This document shows, piece by piece, positions 10,232-22,147 of a DNA stretch of 64,000 bases; the first letter of the stretch is position 1; each line of letters starts with the position of its first letter. The notes under the pieces were generated by a model. That model saw nothing but the letters and a program-made list of their open reading frames with translations, was not told the DNA's origin and searched no databases. The stretch comes from Cyclina sinensis (taxonomy: Eukaryota; Mollusca; Bivalvia; Venerida; Veneridae). Made by a program: the position numbers and the translations under genes. The stretch covers positions 97,495 to 161,494 of the forward strand of contig JAAONU010000112.1 of NCBI GenBank assembly GCA_012932295.1, given 5' to 3'.

Positions 10232-11739
10232 TAGTAATTACAAAAAGTAAAATAATCTTATCATTTGAAATGAAAACTTTAAACCCGTGGGTTTTCTTGA
10301 CTGTTTACGCAATTCTCTGATCTCGGTATATTCTGTGCGATGGTGATGCAGTCGTGTTCAAGAGTCATCTTCTGTCTAAAAATGACTGTTAGTGTTTATC
10401 TGCTTCAAGTGTAATCGGAATGTACCACTACTCCTTTATTCCCACTGTCGGTGCATCCGTTTTAATTGTGAAAGATAAGATTAACACTTATAAGATAAAA
10501 GGCAAATTAAAAGACATTGGTTTCGTTTTTCAAAACGCCCAACATTGGCACGCATGAGACTGGCTGTTAACAACAAATGTACTTTTAACAAATGTATGTG
10601 TCATTCAATCAGTAGTAACATACTTCTACTTGTAATAATTGCAATAGATTTAACACATATATTAATATGTCTTTTTTTCCTAAACAACATCGCTAGAAAA
10701 TGAGCAAGAGAAAAGACTTTTGTAAAAACTAATTAGGATAGTTCGTTTGAATAAATCGTATGTAAGTAAGTAGTCAAGAGCACTGGATGCGAAAGATTAA
10801 CAACAACAACAACGCCAACGACAACAGAACACCTCATGTCAAAAATGCATCTATTTTTGCAGTTTAAATATAGCAGAATAGAAAGGACGGAGCAACAGAA
10901 TCGGAAAGCAAAAAGGGAGCTAAGGTGGCAAAATATGTTTTAACCTGTGTTTAATTCAACGCTTTCTCACTCCTGTTCGCAAAGATTCTAAGATTCAATT
11001 CTAAACACGCCAAAATGGCCTTCAACAGTGTCGAATTCGCAAATCATGACTAAACGAGTGTTTTGTAATGGATACAGATTGACATTTAATGTTTTTCTTT
11101 GACATTTAAAAGGGAAATAACCACTTGAAAAGGCTTATGACTTATCTGAGACTAAACTTCCTTTGTATGAGTAATATTTTTTTTCCCTCGATATGACATC
11201 TAATATGATAGTGATGTTTTTGATAGGGAAAATGATTTCAGAGCATTATTAAAGATCACAATTGTGACAATTACAGTATGCTAGATTTAAAAATGAAAAA
11301 AAAGAGGACGAACTCATAATGATTCCAAAGTGCATTTCGATAAATTGTCTTTTTCATGTGAAATTATTATGATAATGACATGACAGTAGTATTTGCATGC
11401 TAGCTTAAAAATACTCTAGACAGACAGGACTAGTTGGCGGAGGTTATTCTTATTTCTTAAATAGTAGAAGAAACTCTATTCAGTTTGAGTGCATCAAGTT
11501 AATTATAGTCAGTTCTTTCTTGTTACATACAAACAGACCCAGTGAGAATAGCAATGCATTTGACATAAACAGTCTAATCCTGAGAGCGAACCTCCCTAAG
11601 AAAATTTTAGCTTTTGACCATTATGCGGAAACTTCTTTTTCAAAAACAATACCGCTAAAGCGGTTCAGTCAAGTAAATATCTCACACTTAAATCATTAAA
11701 TGTAGATTATGAATAGAATGATTCAACAAATTGTTTTAT
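10232..11739. other. Upstream region of the Toll-like receptor; no gene seen
   Basis: AT-rich, with an (AAC)n-like run at about 10798-10830. It should hold the receptor's promoter and any 5' noncoding exon on the minus strand. I cannot point to a convincing core promoter. Confidence 0.4.
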
Positions 11740-11957
11740 TCGTTTGTTTGTCTTTTCGGGGGTTTAACGTCACTTTCAACCATCTTTTGGTCACATCCTG
11801 GCAGTTAGTCCACCAAACAAGTGTTCCAGGGTATCCAACCACTTTAATAAACCAATCTCTCCTCAAACGTCTGATTGCTGCCTCACTTGGATCAGAGGTG
11901 ATGGACACATGGCCTTTTGTCCAATATCAATTATCACGGAGAAACTGAGCCGGCCCT
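11740..11957 (+). mobile_element. Molluscan interspersed repeat (SINE-like)
   Basis: Starts in TTTTCGGGGGTTTAACGTC, runs through a GTGTTCCAGGGTATCC segment and TTGGATCAGAGGTGATGGAC to ATCACGGAGAA, and is followed by a T-rich run. From memory the CGGGGGTTTAACG...CGGAGAA layout is an abundant dispersed repeat in bivalves. No A/B box was identified, so the class is uncertain. Two overlapping open frames in opposite strands across it are artefacts. Confidence 0.45.
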
Positions 11958-12764
11958 GGTGTTTTTTTTTTTTAATTCATGTTATCCAGATGTGCAGTCA
12001 CATGAGGAAGGCGGAGGGGCGAGAGAAATGAAAGGAATTTGTTGCCAGGTAATCTGTGAAATGATGAGATGATGATGTGATAAAAGCACAGATTTATCAT
12101 ACACACATGTAGACCAATTCTCACTATAAAACGGTATTTTTTAGACAGCAATGCGTTACTGTCTAGTATATATCTATATTAAATGACATGTGTATGCATT
12201 TTTAGGTAGACTTTATACATGTAAATATAAAGACGCTTACGCAAAAGAACATAATACTGTTGTAATAACAAATTCGGCACGCAGTATATATCTTTTCGTC
12301 TTGATGTATTGTATTTTTGTTGGTTAGTTTCATGCTCTTACCACTATCAGGGTCTTTCAAGTGCTATTTGAAAGACTCTGCCACTATGCATAAAGTGTAA
12401 GTGTTCAAGAATTGCTGATTACTAAAACGTCAAAGAACTGGTTACCTTAATTTATGTGACTTTAGTATCATGATAGGATAGAAAATCTGTTGAAGTTTAA
12501 AAGAAAGAATGAATGATTAAAATAGTAATTCGGTTTCACAGTTCACGATTCCCATCCTAGTAACTGGTTGCATGACTTGCCTTACATGTAGTTTCTAAAA
12601 AACTAAATAAAGTCAAATAAAACGAATGAAAAAGATCACTGGTTATGGTAGTGTTGATCAACTCTATTCTGATAGTGAACTGTCGGTTGTTTACCGTATA
12701 AACCCATTACTGTCTTTAGGGTCTACAAAATAAGACTTGAGCAAACAGTGCAGACCCAGATCAT

Positions 12765-12883
12765 ACGCCGCAATACAATACGATACGACACAACACGATG
12801 TGATGCGATGCGATGCGCCGCGCCGGACCGCAACGCATAGCAACACAACGCTATGCCACGCCACGCCACTCCACTCCACGCCA
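12765..12883. repeat. Degenerate pentanucleotide microsatellite
   Basis: A run of ACGAT, ACACA, GCGAT, CGCCG, CACGC and CACTC pentamers, all variants of a YRCRM-like 5-mer drifting gradually in base composition from AT-rich to GC-rich along the array. No coding role. Confidence 0.75.
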
Positions 12884-12899
12884 TGGGCATAAAAATAAT

Positions 12900-13160
12900 G
12901 ACAAACTAATTATAATGAGAAACGGTTTCATTTTTTCCAAAGCTTCACCATTTGCGGCACTTGATTATGCTCATTGTGTAAAACTTTGGTGAAAATCAAA
13001 TGAGAATTTCAGAAGGAATTGCACACAAAATATGGGATGGACGGACGGACGGGCAGACGAAATAACGGACGGACAGTGCGACTACTATAAACCATCCTTC
13101 CTGTCGAATTCGGTTGTATTTAACCTACAAATAATTGGCGGAAGTCAGACGACAACAAAT
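12900..13160. repeat. GGAC tetranucleotide-bearing dispersed repeat
   Basis: GGATGGACGGACGGACGGGCAGACG (split by single variants) at about 13034-13057 ends a segment (TTTGGTGAAAATCAAATGAG...) resembling a common bivalve dispersed repeat. A 105-residue frame across it is not supported as coding. Confidence 0.4.
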
Positions 13161-13188
13161 TTAGACTGTATTCGTTATAAACTTTTTC

Positions 13189-13206
13189 CCGCGAAAATTT
13201 TCGCGG
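13189..13206. promoter_or_regulatory. Perfect 18-bp palindrome containing paired E2F-type motifs
   Basis: CCGCGAAAATTTTCGCGG is perfectly self-complementary. With its flank it gives TTTCCCGCGAAA, which matches the E2F consensus TTTSSCGC on both strands. No gene start was found next to it. The nearest plus-strand gene, POLD1 (an E2F target in other animals), has its first coding exon 5.4 kb downstream and an undetected 5' noncoding exon. A transposon-end origin is also possible, because GCGAAAATT palindromes recur at 4360. Confidence 0.25.
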
Positions 13207-14200
13207 AATCATCAAAATTTGGTTTGTATTTGTTTTCTTCGTCTTATTTATATTACACGAGAAAAAAGGTCAAAAAAGTTGAACAGAAGCTAACTTTTAC
13301 TAGAAATAATTTGTTTTTTTTTCATTATGCAAATTTTCTCTCGTGTTGAAGGCTTGTAATACAAATCCGCGACCTTTCGACTTTCGTCATGTAAACAAAT
13401 GAATGAAAAGCAACAACAAACACAGACACTTGGATACAGTAGAGCGGGTTTTGCCCCAAAATGAATCTTGTACACATGCTGTGACCCCTACAGTTCATAA
13501 CAAACATGTTTTGCCCATCAAACGGCACTTCTAAAAAATGCTCATTTTTCACTATATCATCAGTATATGGCTATTATAACACATAGATGAAAAGCTTCTT
13601 AATCGGGCAAAACACGGGTGCCCTGTTTCAATCGTCATTTCAAGACAGTAACATACACCTAGCTCAAAATTTCCAGTGTCAGTCAAGAGGCCGTTCATTA
13701 ATCCCCACGCAGATATAAGGACTGCTTTGAATTCCTACTTTGACTAAGAAAAATCGACTGATTTCAAAATTTACACGTTTTTTACTTTCGATTACTGAAT
13801 CAGGCAAATGGATACCAGTTTCCTCTGCGCCTATGAATAGCATTCCGAGCCAGGCGCAAGTTTTTTTATGCGCTGACGAAGTAAAATCGCTCTCATCTCC
13901 TTGCCTATTTCTTTGGCGCAAAATTCAAACCGCCTACAGCAAAGGAACTTTTTATATACAACGATTTGGGCAAACCATGTTAATTGTAAAGTTGTGTCGA
14001 TGAATTTTCTGTACCGTTTGATACTTACAATATGGACGGAGTGTGATGGAGAAAACATTGTATTGAATTAAAAACATCATGAAAGGGTATGTAATTAATT
14101 CTCAGAAAATATATCATACATAAATAAACTAGAAGGAAATAGAATCCGTACTTAAGCGCCGATTACTTATTATTTTGCATCAGATAACTGCATTTGTGTC

Positions 14201-15070
14201 CAGGGGACTCGTTTGGCCATTTTTGGGGCCGAATATCGGCCCCATTCCCCTCTCAAGATCATATGTTTTTTTCCCCTATTTCAGAAAAAAATTCCCCTCA
14301 AAAAAAAAAAAAAAAAAAAAAAATACCGAAATATTAGTAATTACTTTGGTTACGAACAATTTTGAGTACGAAGCCATATTATATTTCTTCACTAGTTACC
14401 TCCCCTTAATTTCTCATGTCCAATGAAATTAATCGTAACTGATCAGGTAGGAATACGTTTGGAATTTTCGGATATTACCGTTGCGAAGGTAGGAATACGT
14501 TTGGAATTTTCGGATATTACCGTTGCGAAGTAAAATGTCTCACAATCAAAACCACTACAAAAAAGAATAACGTCAAAAACATTAGAAAAGTGTAAGAAAA
14601 TTGACATTTTATTTAAGCAGCATGCATTATCTTTGTCTGAAATCACCACATCAACATCAACTACAGTCTCTAAAAAAGAATCACCAAAACGTAAAGCAGT
14701 ATTCTCCCATAACCAAGTTGACTCCCTTTCTCATGATTCTAGTGATGATGATTCAGACATTAGTCTAGAAAAATTGATGTCTGAGTCTGAGTTGTCTTGA
14801 GTGTAATAAGAAATTCAAAACAATGAAGAATAAAGATACTTTAAGAACAACTTCATGTTATATTTTTTATTTGGTTAGGTCTATAGTAAAAGATATACTA
14901 GCTATTGAAAGTAGGCCTAATGGTAGGAAATAGTGCTAAAAGTAAGTGTAAAACCCTAGATCTAAAAAACTCATATATGACTCAAAATTCCCCTTTTTGT
15001 CTTAAAATGATGCAAAATTCCCCTTTCTGAGGGTATGGGTACCTGTCCCCAAAAGTTGTCTAGTGCCCTG
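14201..15070. mobile_element. Non-autonomous hAT-like element with 5-bp target duplication
   Basis: The left end CAGGGGACTCGTTTGGCC and the right end (reverse complement CAGGGCACTAGACAAC) are imperfect terminal inverted repeats, and both continue into a TTTTTGGGG block. GTGTC stands directly outside both ends (14196-14200 and 15071-15075), a 5-bp target-site duplication. Near the left end GGGGCCGA-ATA-TCGGCCCC forms a hairpin. An A-run (about 14299-14322) and a 42-bp tandem duplication lie inside. CAGGG termini are typical of hAT elements; a 5-bp duplication would fit hAT subfamilies that depart from the usual 8 bp. It has no transposase of its own. Confidence 0.65.
14446..14529. repeat. Exact tandem duplication of 42 bp
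   Basis: The unit starting GTAGGAATACGTTTGGAATT occurs twice in immediate succession without differences, so the duplication is recent. It lies inside the hAT-like miniature element. Confidence 0.9.
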
Positions 15071-15216
15071 GTGTCGTAAAGCCTGTGGTTTGCTTACTTT
15101 ATATCCCGTTATACCACTGACGTGTGTATAGACCGACCGACAACACTAAGGATTGTTCTTCAAGTATGACACTTTAGTTCTTTTAGTTGCTGTGTTGCCT
15201 TAATTAATGTACCAAC

Positions 15217-15342
15217 CACAGGAGTTTAAAATTCTACCATTAAACAAGTGATATTGTAAAAATTATGCCCTCTGTATTGTAAAAAAGGGGCATAATTTTT
15301 TACAATATCACTTGTTAAATGATAGAATTTCAAACTCCTGTG
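15217..15342. mobile_element. Foldback hairpin element, ~55-bp arms
   Basis: The arm starting CACAGGAGTTTAAAATTCTA (15217) is matched by its reverse complement ending at 15342, with about three mismatches and one indel over 55 bp. A roughly 16-nt A/T-rich loop separates the arms. A transcript would fold into a near-perfect stem. No target duplication is obvious. It could be a foldback MITE or a source of small RNA. Confidence 0.7.
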
Positions 15343-16852
15343 TACAAACCAAGTAGAACTTACCTCTGGTTTCTTTTTCCAGTACCCTTCGATTTGAATG
15401 TGTTTACTCCAGCATGAATGCAGCTAAATGTCACTTCATAATGTCTTATATCATCAGTGAACACTCTTTTAGGACAGTGACTTTTGTACTTTTGGCTGCT
15501 GCAATCAACCTCATGCTACGTTTGTACATTTGCACATGATTTCAGCGTTGATACCTGAATGAATTGAACAAAAAACTACAGATAGTGCCAAAATATCAAA
15601 AATTAAAAAAAAAAATTGATTTCATTATACTGTTACTGTTTTGTACATCGATAAGATTGAGTGCACGAAATGTCATGTTAATGGAACTTTTAAACGTAAT
15701 TACAGAATAGTGCAAAGGTACTGTAACTAATTATTATCAAATTTAGTGAAAATAAAAACATTGTTTGCCAGTAACTGCGTACAGAGACCCCACCCAAGTT
15801 GTCTTTGAAGTGTCTGTAAATGACAACAATGACATTAACCATTTAACTTTATTCAATACAACAACAACCAAGATGGCGTATCATAACATTAGAGTTGACT
15901 TATTTTGGAGAAAATGTAATATTTGAGACAATTAACGGTTTATCACTCGATTTTTGGTATTTGACCCTTCTTTAGAGAAACTTCGTAACCATAGCCTGTT
16001 CCACTATTCCACTTTTGTGATCCTAGACTCGGAGGCTAGGATTACGGTTCCGTAACTGTAGCCACTGCCATCTATATTTTCCAATTTCCTGTCTGCCATA
16101 GCTGAGTCATTTATGACTGCATCACATTGGAGTTTATTGTATTAATTGGACATTTAATTGCTCTGTTTGTTAAAAAACTAGTATAGAGTTTATTGTGTCA
16201 GTAAATCGATAGTAAAGGAAGGTGGCATGATAATGGAATATATTGTCAAACCAATAACAGTTTTAAGATTGGTGTTAAAAACTGTGCACTATAAAGCAAC
16301 AACTGGAAAAAACTTTGTAAACACTCTAGAGGCAACATTTTCAGTCCAAATATCCTGGAATTTTGTCAGAAAGGTTGTTTTGATGATTTCTAGCTCAGGT
16401 TTGAATATGGGTCATCTGGGTTCAAAAACTAGGTCACAGAGCCAGAATATGAAAAACCATGTTAACACTCTAGAGGTTACTTTTCATTCCAAATACACTG
16501 GAAATTTGTCAGAAAGGTTGTTGCAATGATTTCTGTAATGGGTGGTGGGTTGAGGGTCTCCCCCAAGAAAATTTTTAAAAATCAAGACATCAGAGAAGTA
16601 ATTTCTTGCATTTTTGACTGAAATTTAGATACTGTATCTGTAGTGCTAAATCTCTCCCAGTATAGGATGTTCAGTGTGTTTTTATGGCAGTCCAGGAAAG
16701 GAAACAAAAAAGCTTCATCTTATATCTTTGTTCGGAAAAGAATTGAATCACTTGGCTGCCTCGAGGTCGCTATGTAATGCCAAGTGCTAATTCGTCAGGG
16801 TATTGCTGTAAAGAAACCAAATACTTGATTTTCAAAATTTTGACTATCAGAA
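15343..16852. other. Intergenic sequence with a dispersed repeat; no gene seen
   Basis: 16300-16530 carries two tandem copies of a TTTGTAAACACTCTAGAGG...TTTGTCAGAAAGGTTGTT segment of about 135 bp, a layout I recall from dispersed bivalve repeats. The 100-residue frame from 16227 is the translation of that repeat. Confidence 0.4.
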
Positions 16853-17206
16853 TTATAGCACACTTTCAAGTAACCTAGTAATTTCAAGTACACTAGTTAA
16901 TACATGATATTTAACTAGCAAAACTTGCGTTTCTGGTGAAAAATATGGATAATCTTTCATTTCTTTCTGTAAAGATAGGAACAGTACTTCTATAATATTT
17001 AACAAGAATGCATCAATTGCACTGTCAGCGGCCATCGCCAATCCGGTTTTGTTGAAACGTACTGAAGACAGAACAATGTCCTGAGCTATTTCGTGAAAAG
17101 GTACATCTTTTACCATAACTGAAAAGGTTAGATATAAAATCCTGACAGGATTTTTGACATCTTTGCCTAAAACGAACATAAGCTCGTTGGTGCCAAAGAA
17201 CGGCAT
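16853..17206 (-). CDS. Unidentified 117-residue reading frame
   Basis: A complete minus-strand frame from ATG (17206) to stop, starting MPFFGTNELMFVLGKDVKN and ending LTSVLEITRLLESVL. Its composition is well balanced and helix-like, unlike the low-complexity frames nearby. There is no signal peptide and no recognised domain. Upstream on the same strand (about 17320) an AAAATGGCGAGAAC start context occurs in another frame. It could be a single-exon small gene, one exon of a larger gene, or the remnant of an element. Confidence 0.3.
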   Translation of the reverse strand: MPFFGTNELMFVLGKDVKNPVRILYLTFSVMVKDVPFHEIAQDIVLSSVRFNKTGLAMAADSAIDAFLLNIIEVLFLSLQKEMKDYPYFSPETQVLLVKYHVLTSVLEITRLLESVL

Positions 17207-17568
17207 TCAAACGTGGTTATTATTGTAACACTTTGTAGGATTTACTTTTGTAATTTAAAGATCCAGTTTGTTTGTAACATGTATAGACACTAATCTGCAA
17301 AGCTAAGAAGATGGTAGTTCTCGCCATTTTAAACATACTTACATGAAACAGTTCTTAACGTAAATCGTCTGTTTAATTAGGTCTGAAGGACAATACAAAT
17401 AATAACTGGCATAACTGCAATTAGTCCTGAATGTTTATTGCAGTTATCGCCTTCAGACTTTGTTCCCGCCTTCGCAATGTCATCACTTGTCAGAGAGAAT
17501 TTTTGTCTTTAAAACCCCACCCATAATTGTCAAGGAGTGCGGTGAGTCTGTTTGCCTTTAATTTAGGG

Positions 17569-18366
17569 CAGGGCTTACTACTGTGATTGACAGTCATGTA
17601 ATTATATGTTGAATTGCTGATCACCGGTGAATGGAATAACAATGTATTGATTAATTATGCATCGGCAACATCTGAAAGGGCATATACATGGTACATGTTT
17701 ACTTGGCAGAAAAAGGGCACAGGGCACCTCTGAAAAGGGCAGGGCGCTCACAAAAGGGGCCAGGGCGCCGCGCCCTGCTATTCCGCGCTAGCTGGAGCAC
17801 TGGGACTGTATGGAAACCTTACTAAAAAAATTTGACCATGTCACAAAGGATCCTACACTTTTGTAACTGCGACAAACTTTACAGAACATTAATGATTAAG
17901 TTAGCATTGTCGTCAAGCACTAAGCATTCAAATTCTTTGAGCAATGCTGTTTGAAATATTCGCTTGCGTGATTCTTTTTCATATTTTCTATTTCTCTCTT
18001 TTTCTGAAGTCTGTTTACCTGAATTGTTTGGCATTTTGGCAGTGTCTTTTAGAAATATGGGAAACATTTTCGGATGCACATCATTGCCGTCCCCCATTTT
18101 GGAACGACTGTGTATAAGAATTTATTTTGTCCCTTTTGATTGGCCAATATTGGTCTACTAACCAATAAAAACAGTTTAACATACAATGTATGGATGTTAA
18201 GTATCGATATGAACCCAAAGAAAACTCAGCACAAAGGGAAAAAAATGGAGACTTTTCATTATGAATTTTGACTTGCCTGGCGGGCTGTCTTCTTTTAACA
18301 ATCACTTGCCTGTGTCAATATCAGCTTGGCGCGGGCAAGCGGGCATCCACTTAAAAAAAAGCCCTG
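17569..18366 (-). mobile_element. hAT-like remnant bounded by CAGGGCTT ends
   Basis: CAGGGCTTACTA (17569) and AAAAGCCCTG (ending 18366) form short inverted ends of the hAT CAGGG type. No matching target duplication is visible. A GC-rich self-complementary stretch (CAGGGCGC/GCGCCCTG) lies near 17760, and the minus strand carries a TTF-zinc-finger-like fragment. Confidence 0.4.
17879..18097 (-). pseudogene. hAT / ZNF862-like N-terminal fragment
   Basis: This 72-codon minus-strand frame carries, near its C-terminus, NRKYEKESRKRIFQTALLKEFECLVLDD split by small gaps from the family pattern YExxRKRxFQxxWLxEFxWLxYD. That pattern precedes the TTF-type zinc finger in ZNF862/KIAA1586-like proteins derived from hAT transposases. 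The cysteines of the finger are not reached before the stop. Assignment is from motif memory. Confidence 0.45.
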
Positions 18367-18574
18367 GTGTTTTAAGTATCAACTGAAAATATGAAAACGC
18401 TTAAAATTTTTATTTCTTGCAAATTTAAAAGAAGCATGAGTAATCATACGCATAATATGATAGCCATTTGCCTTTCTAGATAATTTTGAAGCATAAAATA
18501 GGTCAATACGCACGTTGAACAATTAAATATTTTACCTTTATTTCATTGTGCCAGAATTAAACAGAAGAAGACTC

Positions 18575-21500
18575 ATGGATAAGAAGGGATTCACGGGACG
18601 TGGAACTATGGCAAAAAATAAACCCAAACCAGGTGGACCTCCTAGTAAGAAACAAAAGTAGGTACTCAATATGTGCGAGGTAAGAATAATTAAGATTATC
18701 AGTTCATCCAAGTATTAAGAATCCATATCCAAGTTGAAGAATTACATATAATTCGGTGTCCATGTTTTACCGGTATCAACCTTGATTACCAGAATCAACT
18801 TTCCATTACCAGAATCCACTAATATTTCATACATGAGCCAATTCTTTGAAAGATTTACAGCACTATTTATAAGTAAGTTGAAGTATTTTCGAGTGGAAAA
18901 CTTGAATACAAGGCTGAAAAACAGCGATAGCAAGTTTTTACCAGAGAAAGAAAACTGGCGAATTATAGAAAAATAAGCATGTGATACAGAAATACTTTGG
19001 AATCAACCTGTATTTTAAAGATAACTTGTATTTAACTAATATAAATGAAATTAATCATTCATATTCATCAGTTATTAGAAAACCAAAGAAATTTGAAATG
19101 TCTTCAAGTAGTAAGTTTTTACAAGAGAAAGAAAATTGGCAGTTTTTGGATAAATTTTGTTATGGAGATGCGCTGGAATCTACCTGTATTTCATACATAA
19201 CTGGTATATTAGTAATTCATATGAAAATACTTCATTAATAATTGACCAACAAAAGACAATTTTCCACAAATCGCCTATTTTCAGCCTCCTATAAAATCTT
19301 TCCACTCGAAGATACTTCAAATTCTTTGTGCAAATGAACTAATTATATTATTTCCACATAAATAATGTTGTATATTTTTCAAATGTTTGGCTTATGTATG
19401 AAATGTAGGTCCATTCCGATAATGGAAAGTCGACTTTGGTATTCAAGGTCGATTCGGGTTAAACCTGGAAAAAACTTCAAAAGGTAACCGAACATTTGTT
19501 TAGAAGTATAAGGTCTTCGTAGGGTCCTTTTCATAGGTACATGTACCTTTTAAAAGAATATGATGGAGTCTGCTGTTTTGAAGGAGTGCTTCTGTGATAC
19601 ATAATTTGGCTGTGCCCTTTGTTGAGTTTCCAGTGTTTTATAGATTAAGCTTAGTGGATGTTCTTTGTCTTTTTTTTTTTTTTTTTTTTGCAAGTTGCTG
19701 TTTGTAAACTTTGAAATGTAGAGAAAAAACATACCGTAAAAATTCTATTAATCGCCCATGCTCTAATAAACGCCCACCCCCCACTTTTGGGCCGAAAAAT
19801 GACCATTTTTTCATCAAAAATCGAAAAAACAACAGCCTCTTTTAAACGCCCCCCCCCCCCCCCCCCCCCCATTTTGACAAAATTGAACTTACTGTTAAAC
19901 CGAAAGCTTCCTAATTTCCGTTTTAATGCATGCCCGAACTTCTTTTTTCCTATCTTTATTTCCGAAAAGTTTGTAGCTACACGGAATTTCAATACACCGA
20001 TTGACACTTTTGAACTGTTCTATTTTTAGCCATAGCGCCACCTACTTCGAGTAAAAGTCAAGCGCAATACATACTGAGCGTACACAACCAATTTTAAATT
20101 GACGAGAAAAGTTTGAAAAAATATTTTTGAGAGTAAATTATTGATTGAGAAAATACATTCAAACATCAAACTGTATTTTTATGAGGTTTTTTTCAAACCT
20201 TTAATCTTAAAACCAAAGAAAATTGACATTTTACAGACTTGCTTTCTGGTCACAATTTTCGGCATTTTAAAACTCATTTCAACCGTTGTTTAAAAATATA
20301 TATATTTTTTTTTATAATCAAACGAATTCAATAAAGCAATGTTTCCTGAAAACAATGAGATATTTTTCAAGAAGATTGCTTGAGATTTAGCGAAGAAAAA
20401 GCAATTTAAATGAAGCAAGTAACAATAGCGTATCGGCGATTCCATGTTTTTACTCGAAATTTTTATTGGTGACGTCACAGGAACTTTCCTAATGGCGTGC
20501 GTTGATTGGTTTAGCTCCAAAGTGTCAATCGGTGTATTCCACCGCCTTTCACAAAAGTGCCTTTTGATGATGGTCGCGGTTCCCCAACTGTTTCAGCCGT
20601 TATTTCAACGACCATTGTCAACCAACTTGGTTAGAGGCTGACATAATCCCTGGGGTACATGTCCAACAATAGAATTATTGTCACACCTTTTTACAATAAT
20701 CGCGCTATCACTGAATTCATTTTCCGGTTCCAAAGTACACTGCAATTAAGTTCCAACTTCACATGTATTTTTATAAACGTGATGTCCCTTAATTACTGAT
20801 TTTATTGATACCAGCATACATGTTGCCATTATTAGAGCTGTAGTTAATCTGAAGTATAAATGTCGGTGTAGAAGCGAGATGTATGCACCAATATTACGTC
20901 ATTAAGGTCAGCGTGCGTGTTTAATATTTATTGATCGGGGCGCAACAGGGGTATTATTCTGTGTGTATACGTTGGTACATAATTATCTGGTAGATCTATT
21001 TATGTCATAAACAGGTAATCGCATAGTGAAATACGTGGAATATGAAAAAATGATGGTCTCATTTTGCATGTGTCTCTAATAAACGCCCACCCCCAACTTT
21101 GAGATCAACCATGATTCTAATAAACGCCCGGGCTATAAATAGAATTTTTACGGTATTTGTTTAAAGTTTAGTTCATTCGGTTTGATAAATTTGAAGTGCA
21201 GATATACATGTAAGGTGTAATAAATTTGAAATGCAGAGATAAGGTGTAATTGTTTTTCATGGGATAAATGCAAAAAAGATCTTAGTGCTATTACATAGAG
21301 AAAAAGATAGCGTTGTTCACCTCTCGATGTTAATTTATTCAGTGTGTAAATATCAGTATCAGTAAATATCTGAGGGAATGTCAGTATGTGAATAATAACA
21401 ATACCAGGAAACAGTCTAGATTGAAAATCAACAATGATGACATTTACCGATAGTCGATAATTTATGACCCATTGGTTTCATATAGATAAGGTAATGGGTA

Positions 21501-22105
21501 TATACAGTAGTACTTTTTAGCAGATCTTTCACATCAAGTGATTAATTTTTTGGAATTAATGTTGCAAAGTTGGAAACGAGGAAACTTTTAGGGTGATCAG
21601 TGTTTGTTCCTTGAATCCTCCACCTCCTTGTATTCAGTGCTTGTTAATCAGTATGTAGAGGATATTTGTTTGTTTTTCGTGAATATGGAATATATCTCAT
21701 CGAGAAGTGATACAATTAAATATTTTCACGAGCGTATGTTAATGCTAACATTTGAAAAAAAATGAAAAAAATGAAGAACTATATTTTGATACTTACCATT
21801 GATAAATGCGCGTATGAATACATGATATTGGCTCTTCAATTGCACAAATTCCACCATATTGAATTTTAAGCGACAGAAATCAATCAAACTTGCTTGTAGA
21901 ATTTCAACGATTTATTTAATGTACCTTCATCAATTTCTTCCCAAAATTTGTCACTGATGTCTTGATCCATGTTTAATTTTAATTTTTTGTCAGATTGTAT
22001 ATTTTTCTATATATAAATTTATTAAAGCAGACAGATACACTCGGACCCCGTTACTACGCGCCCCGTTATAACGCTAACCTCAGTATAGCGCTCAAGGGTC
22101 ATGGC

Positions 22106-22147
<42 letters not shown>

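Noticed and set aside
8408..10320. Plus-strand frames opposite the Toll-like receptor
   Set aside because: Antisense shadows of a long, clearly coding minus-strand exon.
11827..11957. Short CAGGG...CCCTG element flanked by GTGTT
   Set aside because: The putative inverted ends do not match beyond CAGGG and the segment is better explained as part of the molluscan dispersed repeat.
19787..20029. Proline-rich 80-residue frame
   Set aside because: It is the translation of a C-run and the end of a transposon; the overlapping minus-strand glycine-rich frame is the same artefact.
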